Positions 28,723-41,550 of a DNA stretch of 64,000 nucleotides are shown here, piece after piece; within the stretch, counting starts at the first letter, position 1; each line of letters opens with the position of its first letter. The translations under genes were made by a program, and so were the position numbers. Source of the DNA: Stropharia rugosoannulata (lineage: Eukaryota > Basidiomycota > Agaricomycetes > Agaricales > Strophariaceae); contig JANCIK010000008.1 of NCBI GenBank assembly GCA_028532985.1, forward strand, positions 1,364,001 through 1,428,000. The letters run 5' to 3'. The notes below the pieces were generated by a model, which worked only from the letters and a program-made list of their open reading frames with translations, was not told the DNA's origin and made no database searches.

Positions 28723-30381
28723 ATGCTAGCCCTACCCGTCTCACACACATCCACGCACACGCTCAGCAGCTCGGAGCCCCTCATGGCCGTGGGCACCACC
28801 GACCAGATGGACGAGGCCGCAGAGGAAACCCACGCAGATCCGCTTCATAGCCAGGTCTCCCCAGCCTTGCCACAGGAGCTCGTAGACGCCGTCCTGGAGA
28901 TCGTCGTACGATCCCAACAGCCTCCGAGGCGCAAGGGCGATGCTGTCACACAATGTATGCTCGTCTCGCGGTCCTTCCTGACCAGTGTGCGCCGCTATCT
29001 GTTCGAGCACATCACCATCCGCGACGCCCGCAAGGCGGCAACACTGGGAGCGGTGCCACCAAGCGAGACGGCTCGTATGGAAGGACTACTTGCCATCTTC
29101 CGTAGTGACCCACTCCGGACATCCGAATACCCGCTCGTCGCCCATGTGCGCAGCATCAAGATGGTCATGGACTCGGCAGAGAGCAAAGCGAAGGAGATGC
29201 AGGGTGGGAACAGCCTGCACAAGGATGCTTCGTCCGCCGTCCTCGACTGGAATGCACGCAGAGTCAACATGCGCGAGGTTCTCCGGGCGGTGACCCACCT
29301 CGAGCGTTTTGCTTTGGAGTTCATGTCCCCCATTAGTGGACACTCGATCCACGTTGGCATATCGCTTGCCATTGAGAAGGTATGCCAGTCATCTTTACTA
29401 ACTAAATTGGAATTTGCGAATATCTACCACTTCCCTGTCGACCTCCTCGCATCTTGTACTAATTTGCGCTACTTACGCCTGTTGAACGTGCACACCGGAG
29501 ATCCGGAACTGGACGGAACGGGATTAAAGCGTAAGAAGTATGCGCCGACGCTACTTCCAGCAGTCTGGGGCCGTCATAGCTTGCGTAAAGTGGAGGTATT
29601 GGAGACAGAGAACTCCGGCGACGTCTTGGAGGAGATAAACCGACTGAAAGCGGCTTCCGGATTCTCGCTTTTACGCCTCAAATTGAAGTCATTCAAGCTC
29701 GGCTTGCCCACAAAGGCTGGGTTAGATAGCTACAGGGAAGTGGCCATCATGCTTCAGACGGCCCCCACTCTGGAGTCTTTGACCATTAGAGGAATATCTA
29801 GTGACATTTGTAAGGCCGCCAGTCTATATACAAGTGAATGATGCTCACTCTTTCTTATCTCTGTTTACATAGCAATAAATCTATGCCCAGGGAGCCTTTC
29901 TCTTTCCGACCTCAAGTCCTTGCGACACCTTAATCTCCACATCAACTTCCCCAGTATGTCGCTTTTCGGTCAAATGCCACCTTGCCTCGATTCACTACTT
30001 GGGGAGCATGTGCGCTCCCCTACGTCCATCGAAACGATAACCTTCGACGTCACCGTTAAAGTTGCGCACTTCAATTCCAAGTTCAGCACAATTAAACTTG
30101 AGACTGACCCAGCCTGGGCCACTATTGATCATCATCTTACGAATGGATCCCAGTACCCGGTTCTTCGTCAGGTTAACTTTAGACTCCTTATTTTTCACCA
30201 GCAACTCCTCCCGAGCCCACTTTTTCCCAGTCCAGACAGCTGGGAAGAGATGAAAGAGCTGAAAAGTGATTTACTGGCAAACTTGCAAAACGTCAAATTT
30301 AAGTTATTCCAGGCAGTGGCACAATCTCAGCGCATCAAGTACGATTTCTTCATGGATTTCAGTGCGGAAAGTCTTATCTAG
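28723..30381 (+). CDS. F-box-like protein
   Basis: Two exons, 28723-29809 and 29873-30381, separated by a 63-nt intron (GTAAGG...CATAG). About 530 residues. An F-box-like helix pair lies at residues 45-90 (SPALPQELVDAVLEIVVRS, then MLVSRSFLTSVRRYLFEHI), the pattern that binds Skp1 in ubiquitin ligases. Leucine-rich but irregular repeats follow (LTKLEFANIYHFP, NLRYLRLLNVHTG, SLRHLNLHINFP), as expected of a substrate-binding region. This family is very large in Agaricomycetes and its targets are generally unknown. A later in-frame ATG at 28783 is possible. GC content is higher in the first exon than in the second. Confidence 0.75.
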
Positions 30382-30650
30382 ACTGTTCTGTGACTAAGCA
30401 TGGGTGTGTGGCCTGTTATCTATATTCGGTATTCCTGTTTCTCTTTTCAAACTCTTCGGGCGCTTCATTTTAGATAGCTGTGTCTTTCGTATTCATACCC
30501 AACTATGTATTCATTCTCATACTGTACCAACACCACTACTCAACTGCTCTCTCGTACCCAATTGTGAATGCACGACTGATATTTATGTGTGATACAGATG
30601 CCGTATATGATCCTGTGCAGCTTTAGGCGATGTTATGTCCTCGGTCAAAT

Positions 30651-31808
30651 TCAAGTTCTATCCCTAATACGCAATCCGCGGTTAATGCCCACGAAGTTCT
30701 TCATTCGCTCGTTCAACTTTGATATTCCGCTGGCTGTGCGTTTTGCATGCACCTCCATCGCTAATAAGCCAGCACGACGCCGCCGTTTATTTCCCTTCTT
30801 GGATCCCACGCGATGGATGCTAGATGGCGCCCTATTCACGCTCCTGGCACTTCTGCTTCGATGCACGCTGCTTTCCGTTGAGGCTACTTGCCCTCCGCTC
30901 TCCAAGCGTACTGCAGACTCTGTCGAGTACTCCGACCCAGACGTCTCCGGCTCTGCCCTTCCGTTGACCATTCCCTCTTTGCCATTGCCCTCTGCAAAGG
31001 ACTTGGCCACGGCGCCCGTCTTCACTTCGTCTTCGTCTTCCTCCAACTCCTCTGCGATTGCGAAGGGGAGTATCTCCCCGCGCACAAACGCCGGCGCGAG
31101 GTAGCGCCTCGTGGGCAAGTGGGGGCGACGTGGAATGGGAGCGTCAAGCACCTGAAAGGCGGTGCTCGCTTCAAAAACCGGCAAGGTTTCTACCTCGGCT
31201 GGTGGTGTCGGAGGTGGTGAGGGAAATGCCGCATGCGCGTTGGATCGTGGGGGTGAGCACCTCGGTACGACGGCCTTGACAGTCGATGTCGACGGGGGTG
31301 GTGACGGCGACTCTTCTCGAAAAGTCGAACGGGACAGGGAGGGACAAGGGCATGGGGAGATCGAGGTGTCCGATGTGTCATTCAGTAGCGAAGACTGAGA
31401 GTTCTCGCGAGAAAAGAGTTGGGGCGAGTGGGAGAGTATCGAGGATAACACCAGCGACCCAGCTATAGATACTGTCTCATCTTGGTCTTGTTTCAATGTC
31501 TGTTCGCAATCTCCTACCTCTGTGCTCAAATTCTCGAAGGCCAGGCGGTAGGGAAGACTGACTGGCGGTGGTGCTTTTACTTCATATAGTTGATGCTCTA
31601 CAGGACAAAAGCGGAGCGGGAGTTGAAGGGAGATTGGGGATGTGTCGATATGTAGTGGGGGTAGGACGTAGGCCTCATAGTCGTCTGGTCCATATCCAGA
31701 TTCGGATGGAGGCGGGGTGTCACGGGCGACTAGTCCAGGACTGAGGCAGGTTAGCCCAGGCGTCTCCCCATTCGCCATTGGACTCGCCGCTGAGCTCTCC
31801 GTCAACAT
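30651..31808 (-). CDS. low-complexity hypothetical protein
   Basis: A single 385-codon frame without needing introns. Rich in Ser, Pro and Thr, with a Pro-rich centre (SPPPSTSTVKAVVPRCSPP, FPSPPPTPPAEVE), a basic patch RRPHLPTRRYLAPAFVRG, an acidic run (EELEEDEDE) and a Lys/Arg-rich segment near the end (GSKKGNKRRRRAGLLAMEV). The last 40 residues could be ordered (HAKRTASGISKLNERMKNF). This suggests a disordered regulatory or nuclear protein, but I recognise no family. Codon use is GC-rich and regular, and the frame is long, which argues for a real gene. It converges with the F-box gene, 269 bases apart. Confidence 0.55.
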   Translation of the reverse strand: MLTESSAASPMANGETPGLTCLSPGLVARDTPPPSESGYGPDDYEAYVLPPLHIDTSPISLQLPLRFCPVEHQLYEVKAPPPVSLPYRLAFENLSTEVGDCEQTLKQDQDETVSIAGSLVLSSILSHSPQLFSRENSQSSLLNDTSDTSISPCPCPSLSRSTFREESPSPPPSTSTVKAVVPRCSPPRSNAHAAFPSPPPTPPAEVETLPVFEASTAFQVLDAPIPRRPHLPTRRYLAPAFVRGEILPFAIAEELEEDEDEVKTGAVAKSFAEGNGKEGMVNGRAEPETSGSEYSTESAVRLESGGQVASTESSVHRSRSARSVNRAPSSIHRVGSKKGNKRRRRAGLLAMEVHAKRTASGISKLNERMKNFVGINRGLRIRDRT

Positions 31809-34455
31809 GGGGTGATATCTGCGTGTTGTTTGAGGTGGTCTGCTTATGGATTTTGATAGACATTAGGACGCCAGTTGTCCATTTTGAAGACTTGTTGGGA
31901 TAGGAGAAATCTGTCTCACTTGAATTCAGTGTTCCACTCCATGCTTGTAGCAAATGAAGGTGCCGTATTGCTTGTTCTACTTATCTGCTACAGATATGAG
32001 CGACGAAGGTGCTGGTATGCACAACTATGGATACTTTCATTTACCGGATTTTAGGCGCCCATTAAGCGCTCAGGCCCAGGCGCTCATGGTGAGATACGAT
32101 CAATAGGGATCATTACGCCGGATCACTTCGTCTGGTCTTGGCACACTGGCGAAATAACAACCTGCGACGGTTTGCTTCCGAAATGCGGATGTACATGCAT
32201 TTACAGATCATCAAACCGGGTGCGTTCATGCTAATGAATGGTTTAAATTTGTGCTCAAATAGGTGACCGTGGGCACCAAATTTCAAGGCTCGATTTAGGT
32301 CCGTATAGGATCTGTAAGTAAAATGTAATACTGTATAATGTCATAGTGTCGCAAAGTTGCTGCCATCTCGTCAGCAGCAGTCCGCTCACAGGGACCCTGT
32401 CGGCTGGGATCATACATCACAGGGGGTATCGTCCGAAGCTTGAAATATTCAACAGCGCCCTTCCCTTCCATCATCACCGTGGGCGGCCGATGGCGTGTCT
32501 TCAAGGTCTTTTGGTGGACTTGTGTTTGTCGTGTGATATCTATCTATCACATCAGGAGGACTCATCTGTTCTGTCTGCATCGAGGTTTTGGCCGCTAGTA
32601 ATGATTTCCCGTAGTTATTTATGATTCAACGACAATACATATATATTTAAAGTTATTCTAAATTTATTTAGGGTATTTTTGGGACGAAGAGCTATCTTGA
32701 CGACTCCGAGGGATACCACCAACCCACATATCGTCACTTAAACTGAAAAAAGCCGAAAATAACATTCTCCATTCTATACAGGAATGACAGAGAAAGGCGA
32801 ATGGAGAAATACTAAGTAATACTACACAATCTCTATTTAATTCAAGCTTCGAGGTTACTACAGCGTGTCTTCAATCAAGCACACGCATTATCTTTGAAAT
32901 ATGTTTGTAGTACTTAGATGCGTTGCAGTTATGGTGTAGCATGTTTATGTCAGTGCAATAAAAACACTCACTATCAAGTCTACATATATGTTGCAAGCGC
33001 ACAGCTCCCGCGACAGGTGTGACCAGCGCGAACTTCGTGTCATTGAATGTGAATGGAGACTAATTGAATGACCTAAAAACACCGATGCCGTATGTTGTCA
33101 TATGCCATACCTTGATTGCGATTGTATGTAGAGTATAGCTTCGGGTTCCACTTTGTTCCACTGTATTGAGTTGGCTGAGAATGCTCTGTATAGTACTCAC
33201 GGTTATGGTGGGCGCCTAGCCACCGATTCGGCTCGCATGGTCTAAAAAGTGTGACAAAAATTATTTGAAATTATAGCAACTCTCCGCGAAAACAAATCGT
33301 GAATTCGCAAGAAACAATTAGATCGATCCAGTGAGAAGATTGTATAACCTATTCTGAAGTGTTCTTCCTTATCTAGTGAGGAACGAGCCGTACGTCTGTC
33401 TGTGGCGAACAACCTAGCGCCACGCTCTCTCTATGTATTAGGTCAAGCATCACCTAACAGAAAGAACCTTATCTATTGTCAATAAATAATCGGTGTACAG
33501 TCACTGTTTCGCCCAACGACATCCAGGGATAAACGAGTATCCATAATCCAAAAATACGGAGCTATTGAGTGCATGTGAAGTAGGTAATGCTAACAGCAAG
33601 TTTTCTAAGACGGCGTGACACCTGACATTTCTTACTTAGGAACGAGAGTACATCCTCTTTCACAAGCAAGTCACTGTTTTCTGATAAAAGATCTAGATAG
33701 CCCAGGTTAGTCTAGGTTGCACAAGGAGATTAGGCATTCTCTCCCGTCACAATTCACATCAGGTCTAGAATTTCTGCGTAAGATTGACAAGTCCGGGTAC
33801 TGACACACATTGGGACCATGTAGATCTATATGCATCCCTGCTGTGTAAATCAGCCCAGAAGGAAACATACATATCCTGCTGGGGATGTGGCGTCAATGCG
33901 GAGATGGGAGCGACGATGCTTGACGATGCTAACCTCCGCCGACCGTCAAGCGCTATACAATGGATGAGCTGAACGAGACACATGTACATATTGTTGCGTA
34001 GACTCGGGTTTTATCTGGGATCGATGGGAAAGAGAACTAAAGGTGCATTTCAGGGGAAAAGGCACGGAGAGCTGCATGTGCGTCGCCTATGACAGAACTA
34101 TACAGAGCAGGGATGTGTTCAGCATCAGTTGTTTGAAAGTCAACCACAAGCGCATCTGGGAGTAAGGGGGAGCATTAAATTAACGACAAGATAAGGAGAG
34201 AATGCGTTGTATGTCATAAATAAATGAATTTTGTTGAGCGGTATACTCGAATGATGAAACGCGGTCATGACCTGTCGCCATCAGTATATCACCCTTGCTC
34301 GAAGATTGTGACTGACAAAAGAGCATTGATAAGTCCCCAACATTGTAATAAAAATGTGTATTGACAAAAGGTCCCACCTACTTGTACATGTACTTTCAGG
34401 TTTACTACCAGTTGAAAGTGTCATAATCTTTTATTTAGAACTGAAACATCGACTC
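31809..34455. other. gene-poor, AT-rich interval
   Basis: About 2.6 kb between the low-complexity gene and the Vps39/Vps3-family gene. All open frames are short, none has domain-like features, and I found no paired repeats that would mark a complete element. The part next to 31809 should hold the promoter of the low-complexity gene. It may contain decayed transposon sequence that I cannot identify. Confidence 0.45.
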
Positions 34456-37257
34456 TCATCTAATACCTTCGACATCGATATCAGTAACGTTAGGACCCTG
34501 CGGTGTTTCTTTGGTCCTCTCCAAACCTATCACATGTGATAGATTAGACTGCGTGGCAGCGATATTCGCCGCGTCCTTTTCGTTGATCACTTTCTCATCA
34601 TTCTCATCTGCAGCCTCTTCGATCATGGCGCCCGCTTCTCGTATGGGGTCCCATGTCACATCTTTAACCTAGAGGGAGATGAAACAAGACGTGTGAGTAA
34701 GCACACCGACACAACGCGTCAATTACTGACTTGGAGATTTTGTCCCGCACTAATGTTTTTGACAATCTTTCCCTCCTGCTGCGCATGCAATGTCCGCCGG
34801 AATGAACGCGACAGAAAAGATGTCATCATGTTCACAGGCCAGTTTTCTGGGACAGCGGATATCACCTATGGTGGAGCGAGACATAATCAGTATTTATGGG
34901 GAAGTCAAAGTATATAAAACATACATCAAGGACATCTAGATTCATCGCTTGAGTACTCAACAAATGCGACGCACGCTCCGGCAGCCTATGCGATATGCGT
35001 GAACAAATCGACAAATGCGAAAAATAAAAATACACACTGTACACTCATATATACTTCTAGAAGTATCTTGACCAGATCTTTCTTCAACTGTTCATTCACC
35101 GTATTTGTCCGCGAGATAGCTGGAGAAGTCATTGCCTTCCCGTTGGTGCCTTTTTGGGTAGTTGAAAGACCATACAACGCAATGGCCAGGTGCTGGAGAC
35201 CAGCGTCCACGGCTAGTTTCTGAGCAGTTTTAGTAGGTATAAACACTCCCCCCAGTGCACAGTACGTTTCCGCGGACGTCGAATCACCAAGATTATTTAG
35301 CAGGGTACGTAATGCTTTCTGATGTTCTCCCAACTGCCCAAAGCTGATGAGTGTGAGAGCGACGGAATGTTATTGTTAAATGCTTACTTTGCCTTCGATG
35401 ATGGCTAACTCAAGACCGAGTATCTTCTCCTGACCCAAGAGCCGGTCCCGAATAATTTGGGGATCATAAAGAGAAGATCCAGCCAGAAAGAGAATAGTCT
35501 TTACTCTTGCTCGCTTATGTTCTGAATCAGGTGTAGTAGAGGCAAAGTATGATAAGAAAGTCGAGTCGTGACGAGAGGCTGCATACGACGAAGCTATTCA
35601 CATAATCTCAACATATAAACTTGTTTCGAACAATGAAATTAAGCACCTTTTGCCTTCCACAACTTCGATACGGAAGAGTCCTGTAGATACGCAATGATTT
35701 GATCAATACACGTCAAAGCAAGCTTCATATGGATTTCTCGCGACTGTCATACCATTTCAGAAACTAGCTCTTGTCAATGATAAGGAAAGACTTACTGTAC
35801 TCCGTCTGGTAAAAACCAAGTACTCCAGATACTGAACACCAGCTGAAGCATTCGTATCTTCTATCTGTTGTAACAAAGCCAAATCGTCTTCAGGTCGCTC
35901 ACGTCGTTTACCATTGTCTTTAGGCATTAAAAGCTACAGGAAATCATTGAAATGGAATGGGATGAGTAACATCTGCGGTTCAGCTTACCTTCAGTCCTTT
36001 CTCTGGATTTAACTTTGTGAGCCATAAACCCCATTGCTGAGTTAATGCTTTATCTCGCTTTTCATTGAGTAGAGCAATCATCTGCGACAATGGGTCTTTC
36101 ATGTCTTCATCTGTCCATTTGCCTTCCACCAACCTACCAATAAAACTAATTGAGTCGCTTTGCTGTAAACTAAAGGTTTGGAACATTACTTGGACAGTAC
36201 GTCAAGGAGCTTCAAGTCTTCGCCTCTTTGCTTATACAACACGCATAGTGCGTTATATTGACCTGTCTTCTTCAGGACATGTTCGACCTCGGGCAGCGAA
36301 ATAGCATGAGGGTTGGCCAAATGTGAATATAAATCGCTCGTCTTCTCAAATTCAGCATACAGTTTCACTAAAACCGTATCAATGGCCTATCGAACAACAT
36401 TTTAGAACAAATGAAATACGTGAACGGAACAGGGCTTACAATGTCAATAGAGTTGTTCGCAAATACGATGTCTCTTCCCCTTGTTACACTCCTTCGCGTG
36501 CGGGTTTTCCTCAAGAATTGCAGAAGCATATCTTTCGCAGCCATTCCTAGTATTTTGCGTAACTCGGCCGTAGGGGGTGCAGATAGTGTGTTCGGCTCCA
36601 AATGGGGCGAATAATTCATTACTAGATTCGACACAACTGATATTAGTTCCATGACAGGAACATGGTGCGCGGAGGGAGGGGAAAATGTTAGATGTTAATC
36701 CTCCCCACAAACTAAAGCCCCAATTTAGACACGAAGAATATGGCCGTAGCAGAGTAATCTAATAAAATGAGGTAACATGAACTTACTTATATCATCCACG
36801 GAGCCTTCCATAGGCATATGTTCCGCTATCCCGGCGAACACATCTAAAGCTTCTTCGTTGGTAAACAAGCTCCCTCTCAAGTCTGGATAGTAGCTAATGA
36901 GCAGTCGTGGATCCACTTCGCCATTGAACAGATGTTTCCCTGCGTCTTCGAATAGGGTCTCCTTGAAACATTGGAATCCAATGCGCTGGTATACATAACG
37001 GAGCTCCTCTGCCTACTATATTCAGTTTGACAACTTCGCATTATTCCAAGGACCAGACATACCTCATCCTCGTTGACCGTAATGCTCTCTTCTAACTTCT
37101 TTCTTCGCTTGTCCACCAAACTGTACGCGTCGTCTAGTCTGTGGCTCTCCAGTAACGATTCAGCTTGAGATATAAGAGTAGATGGTACTAGTGACTGGAT
37201 AGAGTTGGGTCCGAGAATGAGGACATTAGAGCGGGGAAACACAGGTTGCTTCGACAT
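34456..37257 (-). CDS. Vps39/Vps3 (TGFBRAP1)-family vacuolar sorting protein, lacking its N-terminal domain
   Basis: Homologue of a HOPS/CORVET tethering subunit, which helps endosomes and vacuoles fuse. Reading from an ATG at 37255-37257, successive exons give SLVDKRRKKLEESITVNEDE, then GNICSMAKWIH-like short frames that splice into DPRLLISYYPDLRGSLFTNEEALD, PPTAELRKILGMAAKDMLL, KTGQYNALCVLYKQRGEDL, QWGLWLTKLNPEKGLK and RSFRRTLHAQQEGKIVKNI, ending in an acidic tail at 34456. This is the middle and C-terminal half of the family. The N-terminal CNH beta-propeller (about 300 residues) is absent: upstream, the frame meets a stop about 40 codons before the ATG and the next 2 kb show no CNH-like exon. 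The gene is either 5'-truncated or rearranged; exons that remain look coherent. Confidence 0.65.
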
Positions 37258-39464
37258 TGATGTTATGTTGCGCTGGAATGGGGTGCGTTCAGGGTGCCAC
37301 TGGCTGCGCGGTTGCGTTGCCGACTCTATGTGTCTTCAAAATGAAAGTTTGACTGCAATTCGACGCAGTACCAGTCGAGAAGTTGAAGGTGCCACCTCGT
37401 GGAACGCTGCACGCCCTGGTGGGCAATAGTGGATCGCGTCGAAGGATGTTGGAGGCTGTGCAGACTTGTTCATGTCATCCATCAATTCCATTAACGAAAT
37501 AGATTGTTTTAACTTGTTCCGCTACTATAACCGGCGCCGCTGTTACATTTGCAGGGTTCTCTTGCCATTGCCTCAGAAGTTGGTCGAGAATCTTCTGAGC
37601 TGCCACATCAGACTCTAGAGGCCACCTTGATCTCAGAAGTAGCAAGTGTGATTTGCTTCGGTTTGCATTGAACTATCGTTGTTTTGATTCTGGATAGGGG
37701 CAATCAACGAGCACACTGTTTCTGCCGGTCGCGCAGTTAACTTGCTTTAACAGAGAAGGCCTTAACTCATGCATCTTCAGACTCAGCTGCTTGCACATTT
37801 GTAATTTTATCGGCAAACCAACCGCAAACATCATATTGGCATTCTTCATCGCGTATGCATGACTTCATTCTCAGGCCACAACATGTTTCTTGGTGCGTAT
37901 TATTCAAACTCTATCAATATCCATGAGTCTTACAGTTTGATTTGATGTGGACAACATACGAACACCCGGTCTGTGTGATTTATTGTCGACAGCCTGGCCC
38001 TAAGATACAATACAGGTCAATTCGGCGGAGATCATACTCTATGTCATGAATTCAAAAGATTTGATGCCGTGACCCTGGGTTGCCAGAGGTTGCCAGAGAC
38101 GCTGTAAATACGAGCGAATGGGCATACATATATCTAATGCGCATCGCCGCTTGTCACCCGATCCAGACTGAGATGAGCCATTCTATCTCCTATTACCAGC
38201 TCGAGCCCTTCTGACGCACAGGCTATACATCGGCAGTTTTCTTTACCTGAGGGTATCTATCCTCAAAAATGTGTACGAGCAAGCGCTTGTATATACGGTT
38301 GGAAACGGCCGACCATTCCCCGGACCGCCTAATCCTCGAATTTCTACACAACTTTTACCCCTGGTTCGTCCCACTGTCTCATGCAGGTCCTACAAACTAT
38401 ACCAGGAATGCAGTCGCTACAAGGTCTTCTCTGACAAAGATCGTATTATCTTACTTAACACTTGACAAGAGTACCTGAATTGTTAATACGAGTTTCTCAT
38501 CAGGTGCGGCTCCGCCATGGCAGCAACACCATTTGGGTGTGTAACAGTAAGTGGACAATATCACAACGACGTTAATATTTACGGATGACGACGTATCCTA
38601 CGAGTCGCACGTGGATGGGAAGACTTCAACTGAATGCTCGGGTGGGAGTTTTTGATGGAAGGTCTCATAGGCCACCTAAAACTCCTTTTCGACAGATATC
38701 CTCGTTGCGCATTTCGCGAGTGAGTGTGAGAAGTAAGCTCCGATGACGTCGGGTAATGTCCAGCCTTTTGAACTGAATACGCGGTCACTACACCGAAATG
38801 CAACGTCCAGACAAATGCCAACAGGTACGATAGAAGTCGCATTAGTCGTGTTGCGCGCCGGCTTCCAGAAATCACTACATGAGATTTCTTAATTCCTTAA
38901 CTTGAAGTGAAACAATAAATACCGTTTCGCGTCTTCAGAAGGCCAGTACCAATGTTTGGTACTGAAACTTATATACATACTATACAGAGGCCGAAGCACT
39001 GGAGTACAAGAGTTATTAGGAGCCATTGTTAGCCACCTAAAAAAGAGACCGAGTCACGGTGTCTTATTTGATTTTAGTCTAGTATGTAGTAGTAATTAGT
39101 CTAGTATTGCAAGCCTCCAGGCTAAGTTTTGAGCGTTGAACTTTAGAGCCGCTTGTATCCTACATTATTGGAAAGGACTCGTAGCATACATACTACAAAA
39201 TTACTGGACTAAATATTTGACTGCAAGGAGATTCTACTAAAATATTAGTATCACTTGAGTATCACAAGGCTAAGAAGAGGACGGCTGACTGCGGCAGAGT
39301 CTGTGAATTAAAGCTCCGACACCGGCCCCGTTCTTTCATGCACGTGATGTACTACGCTGAAGGCAGCAAACAAACATGACCATATAAATGCTCCAACCGA
39401 CCATGAGCTTTTTTGGACAAGCACCTGTACTACTATAGCCGAATATTCTCGATGCCCGCAAGCT
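37258..39464. other. gene-poor interval upstream of two divergent genes
   Basis: About 2.2 kb. I searched the minus strand for the missing CNH domain of the Vps39/Vps3 gene and saw none. Short open frames at 38269-38478 (+), 38579-38875 (-) and 39308-39610 (-) have no recognisable features. The last few hundred bases should hold the promoter of the Gyp8-like gene. No repeat pair or RNA gene was identified. Confidence 0.45.
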
Positions 39465-41550
39465 ATGGTCTCTAATGAGAGCCCCACACAGGATGTAGTT
39501 GCAACAACCCGCGAGTCGGTAGATTGGAACGAACTACGAGCTCGGAGTGTGCAAAAGCACGGCTTCGGATCAGAGCGAGCTAACATTTGGTGAGCAACGC
39601 TCGCAATCATTCCTGTCAGTCCATTGAGAAAAGTTACTAGGCCCCGTCTCCTGAATCTATCTCAATTCCAACACTTATCAGAACTAACGGACTTGAATTC
39701 ATCCAAACATAATGAACCTCACTCAGACGAACACCAAATCGGTCTCGACACAGACCGTAGTTTCGTTCTCTACCCAGCGGGTGACTAGCGAATTGCTGCA
39801 GTTAAATATCTCATCCTTTAACCATGCTACACAGAGGCGCAATATGACAGAGACACTCTACAAGCTGGCTTGCACAAACTGCTAGTCTCGCTGTTTCGTA
39901 AGCGGCCAAAACTAAGTTATTTCCAGGTAGGTTTCCTATCTTTACCATGGGCTAGTATAATGCTGGAAGGCGTTTATAGGGCTATCACGACATTGCAACT
40001 GTACTTTTTTTGACTCTTCCGGCAGACCTTCAACTGCCATGTCTTGAGAAACTTAGTTTACACCGCCTTAGAGATTCCATGGGAGTCGGCCTGGAGCCAG
40101 TCCTTGGATTATTGAGGTATGTAATTACGCGGAGCTAATGAAATTGGAATATCTAATTTTCCCTGACAGGGTGACAAAGAATCTTCTTCGAATTACAGAT
40201 CCAGAGTACGCTGAGGTGTTAGAACAGTAAGCAACAGTTTTATTTTGGAGCATTTCTACATTTACATCTTCTCCTAGGAGTTCACCACTGCCTTTCTATG
40301 CATTATCCAATCTTTTGACACTTTTTTCCCATGATATGCCGACGCTGCCTCTCATCCAACATGTCTTTGATTACTTGTTATGTCGGCCTCCTATAGCTTC
40401 AGTATATTTAGCAACGGCAGTAAGCATATTCCAAGCGAGCCTTCCGTTGACCCGTAAGCTGATGCTTTATGGAAAGATTATATTATCGCGGAAACGCGAG
40501 GTGCTTCGTTTGCAAGAAGAAGACGAAGAGGGCATGATACATTCTCTTTTAAGCAGTCTACCACATCTAGTTGATGATTCTGCAGACCTAGCCGGGCCCG
40601 AAGCGGAACCAGACAGCGACGGGGCAGATGACAGCTTGGCACACGACAATAGTACTTTCTTTAAAGAAGAGTTCAAAATGGATGAATCATTATCTCTGGA
40701 GCAAGAAGACACCAAATTAGATGAGCTCCAAGTCGGAACGACAGAAACCCTTTCTGCAGGTAACACACAGGAGGCAGATTACGCAGACCGTTCGGCATCC
40801 TGCGCTATCGCGATAGACAACTCAAGCGGCATTGTTTCCAAACTTACGTCCGAGTCAAGGGATGCCACAGAGGAGAAACCGCTAGTACAGTCGGCAGAGC
40901 CGGAACTCGAGAATAGAAATGAAGTCCAAGCCGTTTCCACTGAAGAAAAATCAAATAACATAGTCACCGCTAATACATTACATCCAGCCGCGTTTGCACA
41001 CCCCCAGCTCACACTTGTCGAATTGTTGAAAATGGCCGATGATCTGTACGAGAAATACCCTCCATCGCATCCCGGCCTCCAGCTCTCGTCCATAATGGGT
41101 CCGCAGAGTGTTGTTTTCACATGGTCAGAGTCTCCAACGTCCCTCCCTTCAGATAACACCGCCGAGGCGATGGTCGCACATCCCGAACTCGTCGTGTATC
41201 CTCACGTGGAAGTGGACTCAGATGAACAGCCGGAGAAGGGTGTCGCAGAAAAGGCAAAACGCGAAAGTGCGCAGGCGCGCCGCCGAGCTCGCCGCGCATT
41301 TCGGAAGTCGCCCTTCGGCCATGTGGAAAAGAAGACAATGGTCGCCAGTGCCGTTCTCGTTCTAGGTGTTGCAATGGCGGTCTACGGGATCAAGTCGCGG
41401 CAGGCGCCTGGCAGTGGCCACGGGCTCTGGCATGCCGGTGGTTATGGGCACGGAGCGGCCAAGGACTGGAAACGCCTTGCGGGTTGGCTCGGAGGTGCAC
41501 TCACAGGCATCTCGGAGAAAATATTGAATGGCGTATCGGCGGACACATAG
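39465..41550 (+). CDS. GYP8: TBC1D20/Gyp8-like Rab GTPase-activating protein
   Basis: Rab1/Ypt1-type GAP anchored in the ER or Golgi membrane. Six exons: 39465-39589, 39641-39780, 39835-39926, 39980-40116, 40170-40226 and 40278-41550. It begins MVSNESPTQDVVATTRESVD, with the TBC opening in ERANIWPRLLNLSQFQ. The catalytic Arg finger region is YDRDTLQAGLHKLL (hydrolysis Arg in this stretch by family analogy), followed by LSYFQGYHDI, where Gln is the second finger. PLIQHVFDYLLCRPPIASVY closes the TBC domain. A long acidic, probably disordered segment (about residues 250-480) precedes a C-terminal membrane helix (MVASAVLVLGVAMAVYG) as in TBC1D20. Splicing across all five introns keeps the frame and the family pattern. 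About 607 residues. Confidence 0.88.

Noticed and set aside
38269..39610. Short open frames between the Vps39/Vps3 and Gyp8-like genes
   Set aside because: None shows domain motifs or continues through plausible splice sites. They also do not encode the missing CNH domain.
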